Position numbers and translations under genes: made by a program. From contig JAYXKI010000016.1 of NCBI GenBank assembly GCA_037892935.1, positions 868,001 through 932,000 on the forward strand: DNA of 64,000 nt, in the 5' to 3' direction. This document shows positions 47,471-56,561 of this stretch, in pieces. Positions within the stretch are counted from its first letter, which is position 1; every line of letters begins with the position of its first letter. The notes beneath the pieces were generated by a model. The model was given only the letters and a program-made list of their open reading frames with translations, was not told the DNA's origin and did not search any database. The stretch comes from Phlebopus portentosus (lineage: Eukaryota; Basidiomycota; Agaricomycetes; Boletales; Boletinellaceae).

Positions 47471-49489
47471 CTACTCCGCTACGGTAACTCTCCTGCTGTT
47501 ACTGTATCTCCCATCTGTATGTCGGAAGTAAAAGAACTGGCAAAGTACCTACACGTCGGCGCATTCATTCAGCTCGGTCCTTCATTTTTTCAGAAACTTT
47601 TGATCCACTCACAAAGACGTCCAGGAATACAGTCAGCCCGCTCCCTGAAATATACATAAATCATCAGCACAAGTGCATCAGAAATATACCCGTCCCCTCT
47701 TTCTCGTGTCTAGAACGCGAAGAGGTAGAGTGAGAGAGAAAAAAGGCACGGGACGCACCAGCCAGCCAAGCAGCATTCGCAACGAGATGCCGCGAGGACA
47801 TTGATTCCGTGCATATTGACAGCACATAAGTGACATTCCCAGCAATCGAAAACAGGAACAACGCCAGCGACAGTCCCTCGCACCGCGTCTTGAAATTCTT
47901 CACTATATCCCCGTGTGTGAAAAATTTGCACAAATGCGTATTCAGTTGTTCACCCAGGTCCGAGTGCGTGTGTTATCAAAGTTTTCGGCACGGCGATGCA
48001 GTTCGAAAGAGAGTTTTCGAGAAGTTTTGATTTGGATTCCGAGAAGCAGGCGGAAAAATGAGTTTCGAAGTCAGGCCTGTGCCGTACCGTACCTGACCTG
48101 AAGAGAAAGAGTACGTACATATTTGAGGTATCCGCGAGCCCACTGGAGGGAAAGTAAAGCCCTGACGTTAGCATTTTACGAAACGAAATAACGGAAATAA
48201 CGGAAGGAAGAAAAGTGAAAAACGAGACGGAATAAGAATAAGCTCAAGCTTTTCCAGTAATCAAGAATCGTTCAGGTGCGATGTCCGCGTCCCTTCCTTC
48301 TTCCACAGCTGAGCGAGCGAGCGGGCAGGCAATTAATATAAATGCATGCGTACGAAGAACTCAAAAAATAAAAAAAGGAAGGGAAAAAAAGGGATCAGGG
48401 CACTCACGGTACAAGACAGCACTCGTCCACCCAATCACCTGGCCCTTCCACTCAACGACGTCTTTCTCTCTTCCTCCCCCTGCTTCTCCACCACCGCTTC
48501 CAGGATAAGGACCGGCACCCTCACCCTCGCCTTGATGATGCCGCCTTCCGACGAACCACGCCGCCATACCCACGCCAATCACAAATAGCATCGCGAGAGC
48601 GTATCGAAGCGCTGCTATCCAAAATTCATTAGTTTCGTTTCCTTGGGCCTCGGAGTCTCCAGTGCCAGGCGCCTTGCGTGAGGATACTGAGGAGGGAGAG
48701 CGAGAGCCGAGTAGGGGAGCCTGTTCCCCGTTTTCGGAATGTAAGATGACTTGTGGTGGTGGTGGTGGTGGTGGAGTTGGCGTTGAGGTTGGGGCTGAGA
48801 TGCGACGGATGAGACGGATGCGCTTCCAGCGGTAGTAGTATATTTGACCCAAGAGCGTGATGTCGCAGAACGTATACTATCCGTTGAATTCTCGGCTTAG
48901 CTAGGAGGCTCACTCAGTAAATAAGGCAAGGAGCACGTACGTAAATTGCGAGCATGATGACCGTAGCCTATATGCACTCAAACGCACATCAAGGTCCGCA
49001 TCTCCCATTCCTCTTGCATAACAAAATAAAACCTCCAGACATACCTGTAGACCGGCCATAATCGCACCTTCGACTCCCCATCAGATACGAGTACACACTG
49101 CGGAGAAGGAATCGGAAAGACGTACCGAAGAAGTTACACAAATCGCCCGCGAGCCATATCAATACGAAAGCAACGCTAAGGCCTTCACCCGATTGTAGTT
49201 GGTAGTTCTCCACTACTTGTGGAGAGTAGACGACAATCCTATCGCGTCACATAATAAATTTTTGGTAGGTGTTCGATAGCGCAAAGTAGTCGGAGAATTT
49301 ATCGCAATGGAACACAGATGAGTTGTAACGTCCGAGTCATGGACGAAGAATCATAGGGACATACCAGCATGCTATGGATACCCATCCGAACTAATGCATT
49401 GAACAAACGATTGTCAGCTATACCATCCCCCATTCTGCTTGCACGGAAAAGATAGTACGCACAGCGCCGCTCAGACTCTCGTTGCCCAT
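47471..49489 (-). CDS. PQ-loop repeat vacuolar membrane transporter (Ypq/PQLC2-like)
   Basis: Seven-helix membrane protein of the lysosomal/vacuolar cationic amino acid exporter group. The start MGNESLSGA leads over introns to the first PQ-loop region (YSPQVVENYQLQSGEGLSVA, FVLIWLAGDLCNFFG). Then GQIYYYRWKRIRLIRR, a cytosolic loop with poly-Pro, and helices RYALAMLFVIGVGMAAWFVG and WKGQVIGWTSAVLYLGSRIP. The second PQ loop is RIPQILKNFKTRCEGLSLAL, followed by FLFSIAGNVTYVLSI, NAAWLAG and SGLTVFLDVFVLCQFFYFR. After a final intron the protein ends SRRVTVAE at 47471. Order and spacing of the two PQ motifs fit the family. Substrate specificity (basic amino acids) is inferred from relatives. Confidence 0.88.
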
Positions 49490-49745
49490 CCTAGTTGTCT
49501 ATCGCCTTCACCAGTCGTAGATTGAAGAATAAGTTATTGCTTCGTAGCGCGTAATTTGTTCGTATCCGTATCCAGCCAGCCCGGCGCTGCTGGAACTTTT
49601 CGTTTCCTCCGGAAGTTGAGTGGAGAGAAGGAAGGAGAGATTTGAGTCCGGCCCGCGTCGCGTCGGCGTTCGGTTCGGGAAAGAGAGGAACACGAATCAG
49701 GCTTGCTTCGCGTCTCGTGACCTCTCGCTTACAAACGCTGAAATT

Positions 49746-51044
49746 ATGTCATTCATCAACGGCTCTACTCTCATTCAAACGCCTTGCATGGCCACGGTCG
49801 GTCGCCACATTCGCTCAAACTACAACGCGGAAGAGGATAGAACACGTCTAGAACTGGAAACAGGACAACTAGAAGCTGATGCTATCGCCGAAGCAAATCC
49901 TGGTGGTGTCCAAGAGGAAGAGGACCGAGACCCATGGCTCATCGAGAGACCATTCGGAACGAGCGCACGTATCTTACGACCACCGAGATTCGTTCCTGCT
50001 ACGATAGCCTACGATGAGTGGGGATTTGGAAGCTTTACACAAGAGCGTGTGCGAGAGAAGAATGAAGAGGAGGATAAGGATGGCGTTGCGGGTTGGTATA
50101 GGTCTTTGGCGAGGAAGACGCCTGGCGGGACGCCGAGGAGCGGTACTCCCGCTTCTGCACCTCAAGCACCTCCCACAACGATGGAGAAAGAGCCTGAATC
50201 TTCTCGGAAAAGTACTGTCAAGAAAGACAGAAACAACTGGTTCATCGCGCGTGTCCTCGAAGCGTCCGCATCAGCATCAGCAAGCGCGTCAGCCTCGTCC
50301 AGTGGCACTAACACACCCCCATCTGGTGTCCCAGCACCAGCTCCGACGCTTGCTGATATCCTCGCACGCGACCCGCCGCCTTTACCTACAGAACAGAAGT
50401 ACACGCCACCGGTCTGGCTCGCAATTGGCCCGAGCAATCGAGGGTTTGCGATGTTGCAGAAGAGTGGGTGGGAAGAAGGCGAGGCGCTCGGACGTGCATC
50501 GAGGAACCGGAATGGGTTGGGATATAGGGAGAAAGGGAAGGAGGAGGTGGGAAACGATGATGAGGATGAATGTAGCACTACGGTGGTAAAGCGAGAAGTG
50601 ATCGATCTTGCTTCTGTGGATCATGAAATAGTTGATCTCACGCTGTCTGACGATGAGGAGGAACGAATAGACTCGACCAATACTACGTCTCAGCCGCAGA
50701 GTCCACCTTTTACGGCCATTCCCTCTGCATCTGTCCCTATTCCTCGATCATCCAACACAGATTTAGACCACGCCCCTCGCGCGCTCCTAACACCCCTTCC
50801 CACCGTACTCAAGTCCGATCGACTAGGCATCGGCCTAAAAGCCAAATACACCGGCTCTGGGATTTATCGTGCGCCAGTGAAGCGCGTAACACACAGCCAA
50901 GCGTCTCTAGAAGCCCACGCACGTGCCGCAGAGAAGCAAAGAAGGATGAAAGAGCTTGTGGGGAGAGGGCGGAGAGGCTTCGAGAGGGTGAAGAAAAGGG
51001 AGGAAGAGAAGAGGAGGGCTTTGCTGGCGTATTTGAACACGTAG
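49746..51044 (+). CDS. G-patch domain protein
   Basis: Intronless gene for a probable RNA-processing cofactor; G-patch proteins activate DEAH-box helicases. The protein is charged and low-complexity over most of its length, with a Ser-Ala run near 50265-50310 (EASASASASASASSSG). The G-patch-like segment is split: GFAMLQKSGWEEGEALG near residues 235-255 and a later LKSDRLGIGLKAKYTGSGIY. The acidic stretch DLTLSDDEEE lies between. The C-terminus is a basic coiled coil with EKQRRMKELVGRGRRGFERV and ends RALLAYLNT. The start at 49746 (MSFINGSTLIQTPCM) is chosen over an ATG 126 bases upstream because the upstream part looks like leader sequence. Its 3' end is included in the neighbouring tandem duplication. 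Confidence 0.85.
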   Translation: MSFINGSTLIQTPCMATVGRHIRSNYNAEEDRTRLELETGQLEADAIAEANPGGVQEEEDRDPWLIERPFGTSARILRPPRFVPATIAYDEWGFGSFTQERVREKNEEEDKDGVAGWYRSLARKTPGGTPRSGTPASAPQAPPTTMEKEPESSRKSTVKKDRNNWFIARVLEASASASASASASSSGTNTPPSGVPAPAPTLADILARDPPPLPTEQKYTPPVWLAIGPSNRGFAMLQKSGWEEGEALGRASRNRNGLGYREKGKEEVGNDDEDECSTTVVKREVIDLASVDHEIVDLTLSDDEEERIDSTNTTSQPQSPPFTAIPSASVPIPRSSNTDLDHAPRALLTPLPTVLKSDRLGIGLKAKYTGSGIYRAPVKRVTHSQASLEAHARAAEKQRRMKELVGRGRRGFERVKKREEEKRRALLAYLNT

Positions 51045-51466
51045 AACTTGCAAGCGGTGTCTGTTGTTTTGGATTCACTTTACTACATAGTACTGTTTAT
51101 TTCTCTTTCGCAAGGAAACCGTAAGACATTTGGCAATGTATTGTTAGCTAGTTGGAACGGACTGACCTGATTCCACCTGCGCAAAGAAGACAGAAGGGGT
51201 TAGGACTGCGTCGTAGATTCCGGGTTTCGTTATTGTTCTGGAATGTTGGTTTTGAAGGCCGATTCGAAAGAAGGAATAAAGAGTTTTTACCCACAACCAT
51301 GCTCATCAACTCATGGCCAATCAAGATCAAGGCCGCTACCGGGATTCACTTGCATTTAAATTTCGTTACGTAAACTCATCATCCTTCTATCTAAGACAGT
51401 GACTCGACCACATTGGCAGGCTCCATTTGAGACAATGGGCAGCTGAGAACAATGGACAAGAAGACC

Positions 51467-51474
51467 TATAAAAG
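51467..51474 (+). promoter_or_regulatory. TATA box of intact 2OG oxygenase gene
   Basis: TATAAAAG, 69 bases before the ATG at 51543. In the duplicated copy the matching site reads TATGAAAAG (near 53952), so the element is mutated there. Confidence 0.6.
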
Positions 51475-51542
51475 AGGATTGTCGTTGTCACCAGTTTACT
51501 CATTTTCAGTACCATTCCCCTCACCACGGTCAAAATCGCAAT

Positions 51543-52965
51543 ATGGGTCACATAGAACGGCTCAGGGATGCCATTTTGAATGCTAGGCCACCTTACTGCG
51601 CTGGAACGTTGTCTTTGCAACCGGAGGACCTTCTCCTTTTCTACGGAAAGAAGGATCCTAAAACGTACGCGCAAAGCGTCTCTGTTTGTCTCTATTGTAG
51701 CACTTGCTCACCTAGCTTCTCCGCAGTCATGGGCGCGTCGATTTCAATGATGTTAACGACGAACAACTTCAGCACCTCTCGGAGACGTGCGACAAAGCGA
51801 CGTTCGGATTGAACCAGGCAGACGTCCTCGACGAATCGTATCGCAAGGCCGGAAAACTCGACTCCATGTACTTTTGTACGAAGTTGGATCTTGAGCAGTC
51901 TGGCCTCATGGATATTGTTCGGTATAATCTTCTTGAGGGTCATGATAGCAACAAACCGATCAAGGCTGAACCCTATAAACTCAACGTGTATGGTACGTCG
52001 AATAATATTTACCGGAGTTGGTTATAAGTGACGAAAACTGTGTTCTTACAGACAAGGATTCCTTCTTCAAGCCCCACAAGGATACGCCGAGGAGTACTGC
52101 AATGTTTGGCTCTCTCGTCATTGTCTTTCCGACGCCTCATGAAGGCGGAGCCCTTATTCTTCGTCACAAGGGCAAAGAGTGGACTTTCGACTCCGCGAAA
52201 GAAACTGGAACTACGAAAAACATGGGATACATCACTTTCTTCAGCGATGTCGAGCACGAGGTCATGCTCGTCAAGTCGGGGTTCCGCGTGACGCTGACGT
52301 ACAACTTATACTACGCCGATGAGATCAAGCTGGAGATTCACAAGCGTGTGCCCGCGCTTCCCATGAATGAATGTGCTGTCAAGAGCGCACTGCGAGCGTT
52401 GGTCGAAGACAAGGCTTTCTATCCAAGGGGAATACATCTCGGTTTCGGCCTGAGCCACGAGTACCCGATTGAAGTAAAGGCACACGGCATGAACACTCTG
52501 GACTTCATCACCCAGAATCTCAAAGGAAGCGACGCCTTACTGATGCAAGCCTGCAAGGATCTCAACCTCGACGCAAGACTCTACGTTCTTTATACTGCCG
52601 AAAGCGGTGGAGGAACAAAATACGAGATGCTCGTACCAAAGGTCCTGGAGAACCTTGATGGGTCGTATGCCATGGATGAAAATGAGGACTTCGTGGATCT
52701 TCTTTACAGATTAGAGAAAAACGTGAAGGTGATTAGTAAAGGAGGTTATCACATCAATGTGGATTTCCCTGTTACATGGGTTACGGATAGGACGAGCTTC
52801 AACCAGCACAGCGCATCGTGGATGGCATATGGCAACGAATACTACATGGACCACACTTATGGACAATTTTGTCTTGTAGTGAACGTTGGACCAGCGAGAC
52901 TGCGAGACACCGGCGTACCGATGGACGAAACGTTGAGTACATTCCGTGGTCGATCGAACGTTTGA
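51543..52965 (+). CDS. 2OG-Fe(II) oxygenase family protein (prolyl-4-hydroxylase-like), intact copy
   Basis: Predicted Fe(II)/2-oxoglutarate-dependent dioxygenase of the fungal-expanded prolyl-hydroxylase-like family; substrate unknown. Exon 1 reads MGHIERLRDAILNARPPYCA; exon 2 HGRVDFNDVNDEQLQHLSE to LDLEQSGLMDIVRYNLLEG; exon 3 carries the core. Metal ligands are visible in DSFFKPHKDTPRSTAMFGSL (HxD), then EGGALILRHKGKEWTF, the distal His in FFSDVEHEVMLV and the 2OG-binding Arg in KSGFRVTLTYNLYY. A C-terminal half of ~200 residues follows (HLGFGLSHEYPIEV, DALLMQACKDLNLDARLYVL, YGQFCLVVNVGPARLRDTG) with no function I can assign. Both introns have GT-AG borders in phase. No signal peptide, so probably cytosolic or nuclear. 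Confidence 0.87.
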
Positions 52966-53469
52966 TAATTTTGTTCCCCGCTAATCGGGACGTGTGTAAA
53001 TTAAATCTGAGAAGTAGACTTTGTGTAGTACAGCAATGGTCTGTAAAAGTTTCGGGTGTGAGTTATGTCTCTTTTCGAGGAGAATGGAACGTCATCAAAA
53101 TGAAGGGAAATGTGGCGAATACGATAAAAACTCGGACAGGCCTAGGAGAGAATTCTCCTTGCACAGTTGCACTCAGTTCACAAGTCTACTGACCGCAGAA
53201 TTATGTGTATAGCGAGAGAGGAGAATCCTCTTTACGATAACTATCTACCTACTGTTACACTAGAAAACATGAGGCGCCGCATGAGGGAAATAAACTAAAC
53301 TACATGGATGAACAGCTGAATTTGCAAACATTTACTGTAATCATGCCTGTCACGTGTCCGGTCAGGGAAAGGAATGATAAAAGGCTTTTTTTTAACTTGA
53401 ACGACGGCACATAAGACTCTCGTCTGCGCACACAAAAGTATCACAAAGCCCTAGAGCATAAACAGCAGA

Positions 53470-53520
53470 GAAGGATGAAGGAGAGGAGGGGCTTTGTTGG
53501 TGTATTTGAATACGTAATTT
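53470..53520 (+). pseudogene. Duplicated scrap of the G-patch gene 3' end
   Basis: Reads like the last codons of the G-patch gene: AGAAGGATGAA..GGAGAGGAGGGCTTTG and GTATTTGAATACGTA match GTATTTGAACACGTAG at the real stop. It marks the left edge of unit B of the duplication. No start or domain is present. Confidence 0.65.
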
Positions 53521-53999
53521 GCAGGTGGTCCGTCGTTTCGTACTCAATTAAATTTGTTCGTCGCCTCCTTTTTACATTTTACTGACATTTGGCAATGCGT
53601 TATTAGCTGGTTGGAGTACAACAACCTGTTTGCGAGCAAAGAAGATAGAATCCGACAGGACTACACCTTGAATTCCGGGTCTCCTTATTGTTCTTCTTCT
53701 GGAGAATGCTTTGAAGCTCAAATCTTCTCATATTTCTTCTATGAAAGGAGGATCCTAAGTTAAAGTTTCTGTGAGCCCCTTTCGCGCTCTTCTCACGACT
53801 CATCGACCAGTCACGCCATGAAACACTACTGCACCATCTTATTGTGTAACACCCTCTTCTTGTGACTCGACCACATTTGCAGACCCCATTTGAGACGAAG
53901 GGCAGCTGAGAACAATGGACCATAAGACTAATCGGCTCCGATTCAGAATCTTATGAAAAGGATAGTCACGGTTCACCCATCTTCGCCACCAGTCCCGAT

Positions 54000-55372
54000 A
54001 TAGATCACATAGAACTGCTCAGAGATGCCTTATTGAATACCAGGCCTCCTTACTGTGCTGGAACATTGTCTTTTTTGTAACCGAAGGAACTTCTCATTTT
54101 CTATGGAAAGGAGGATCCTAAAACGTACGCGTGCATCGTCTTTGTCTGTCTCTATTGTAGCACTTTCTCACTTAGCATCGCCCCAGTCATTGCCGCGTCG
54201 ATTTCGATGATGTTAGCGACGAACAGCTTCAGCACCTCTCGGAGACGTGCGACAAAGCGACGTTCGGATTGAACCAGGCAGACGTCCTCGACGAATCATA
54301 TCGCAAGGCCGAAAAACCTTCTTGAGGGTCGTGATAGCATCAAACCGATCAAGGCTGAACCCTATAAACTCAACGTGTATGGTACGTCGAATAAAATTTA
54401 CCGGAGTTGGTTATAAGTGACGAAAACTGTGTTCTTACAGACAAGGATTCCTTCTTCAAGCCCCACAAGGATACGCCGAGGAGTACTGCAATGTTTGGCT
54501 CTCTCGTCATTGTCTTTCCGACAACTCATGAAGGCGGAGCCCTTATTCTTCGTCATAAGGGCAAAGAGTGGATTTTTGATTCCGCGAAAAAAATTGGAAA
54601 TACGAAGAATATCGGATACATCACTTTCTTCAGCGATGTCGAGCATGAGGTCACGCTCGTCAAGTCGGGATTCCGCGTGACGCTGACGTACAATTTATAC
54701 TACGCCGATGAGATCAAGCCGGAGTTTCCTAAGCGTGCGCCCGCGCTTCCTATGAATGAATGTGCTGTCAAGAATGCTCTGCGGTCGTTGGTCGAAGATG
54801 AGACTTTCTCTCCAAAGGGAACGCATCTCGGTTTCGGTCTACGCCACGAGTACCCGATTGAAGTAAATCCTGGTGGAATCAACACTCTAGACTATATTGC
54901 CCAAAATCTCACAGGAAGCGATGCCTTGCTGATGCAGGCTTGCAAGGATCTCAACCTCGATGCAAGACTTTACGTTCTTTATACTGTCGACCTTTATACT
55001 GCCGACAGCTATGGAGAAACAAAATACGAGATGCTTGTACCAAGGGTTCCGGACCTTGATGGGGGCTGCTTTATGGGCGAAAACGAAGACTTCGTGGAAC
55101 TTCTCTACAACATAGAGAGAAACGTGAGGCTGATAAAGAAAGGAAGGCATGACGACGATGTGGATTTCCCTGTTACGCGGGTTACGGATAGGACGAGCTT
55201 CAGCCAGCAGACCGCATCGTGGATGGCATATGGTAACGAATACTACATGGACCACGTTTATGGACAATTTTGTCTGATAGTGAACGTTGGGCCAGCGAGA
55301 CTGCGAGACACCGGCGTACCGATGGACGAAACGTTGAGTACGCTTCGTGGTGGTGGATCGAAGGACGTTTGA
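54000..55372 (+). pseudogene. Second copy of the 2OG-Fe(II) oxygenase gene, 5' part destroyed, last exon intact
   Basis: The start codon has become ATA (54000). Exon 1 holds a TAA stop after CTGGAACATTGTC. In exon 2 about 85 bases are missing compared with copy A (the part encoding LDSMYFCTKLDLEQSGLMDI), joining at about 54315. The last exon (about 54441-55372) is an unbroken frame of ~310 codons that keeps KPHKDTPR, FFSDVEHEV and SGFRVTLTYNLYY plus the full C-terminal half, with a 5-residue insertion (VDLYT) and many replacements. As the exon still lacks stops, loss is recent or a truncated product from an internal ATG is made; the sequence cannot decide. Confidence 0.85.
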
Positions 55373-56561
55373 TTGTTTTGGTCCTTCGTTTACTGGTTTA
55401 ATAAAGAAATAAAAGCTAATTTGCTACCTGGGGAGTAAAGCTCCGGGCCTGAAAGATTTCGCGATGCCTCTCCTTGTATCGCTTTGAAGAAAACCACAGT
55501 TCGCATAAGGATCCTCGGCGACAGAAGTCGGTTCTCATTCGTGACAAGGGAGGAGTGAAAGTCGCCAGCATGATTTGAACTTTACAATTTGAAGAGGTCG
55601 ACCGATTCTCGCAATGACAAACCTGTGGCGAAGTAGAACCTGAAGAGGATAAGATAATCACTTTCGAAATGCATTGGATTTTCGATGCGAAAAGTTTCAA
55701 TTCTTAAACGGTTAGATATATAGTCTGCGGAGACTAGCTGAAAATAAGACATGAATACGATCAGTTTTGCCTCATAGTGATTTGTGAAATCGAGCAGCCG
55801 GCTTAGCTGAAGAGGGAATACGACAGGACGCAAAGATAGTATCATCACATTCGAAAGTAAGTATGCAAGTACTTATTGCGCAGTCACTAAGCCAAGGTGT
55901 TCTTTGTATAGAAATAATTCATCAATTGAATCCGGCGCAGAATGATCGCAGCAGCGTGGTCAGAGATTTATGAGTTATATAACTAGAGCAGCTCTACGCC
56001 ACCATACGCTCTCCAACGGCTCTCGAATGACAAGAGCATGCTGCCATGGAAAATTACACTCGAGAGTTCAACTGTATTCACATCGAGGTCTCGATATGAC
56101 CAGCCCCCAAACAGGGTTTATCTGGATTAACGTATGTTTCCTCGATGAGTTCAATCCGAGTTCTTGACATTCCAGCAGAATGGTATCTAACGTCTGTGAA
56201 AGCAGAGGACGGCACATATCGTGAAACTGACAGGACTTAGAAGGCTCTGCTCTGTAATGTGTAATGAAGACCGACTCGGACATCAGGTCCCGGCCGACAG
56301 CTGCGGGACACACTTTCGAGTCGAGCTCCGATTGAATTGAACTGATCTTAAAGTCACGTGCATCTCTCGACTGCATCAGAGACCACTTTACGGCGTGTTC
56401 GCAACATCGTTCACATCATCTCCATCGATTGCCGGAAACTGGTGTCGTCGCGCACTGCATTCTGTGAAAAGGCGAGCACGACTTCGTTTGGCGTTTTGCC
56501 ATCGAACCTCTACCCCTTTCTCCATCCAAGGAACCATCTTCGGCCAATTTAGAGAAGTTAT
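55373..56561. other. Intergenic region with possible further oxygenase scraps
   Basis: No gene. Two short stretches at about 55497-55560 and 55655-55695 resemble parts of the oxygenase core (CATAAGGAT..GGCGA; CTCATTCGTGACAAGGG; TGGATTTTCGATGCGAAAAG against TGGATTTTTGATTCCGCGAAAA in copy B), and a related segment repeats near 55835. These are too short and diverged to be sure. The rest shows nothing recognisable. Confidence 0.35.

Larger units (their letters stand above)
50990..55380 (+). repeat. Tandem segmental duplication, two units of about 2 kb
   Basis: Unit A (about 50990-52975) and unit B (about 53470-55380) align over the 3' end of the G-patch gene, the spacer, the promoter and the complete oxygenase gene. 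Sample matches in the spacer are GACATTTGGCAATG and GGTTGGA..CAAAGAAGA. The offset at the last exon is 2389 bases. Similarity is high in the last exon and lower in the spacer. Confidence 0.85.
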
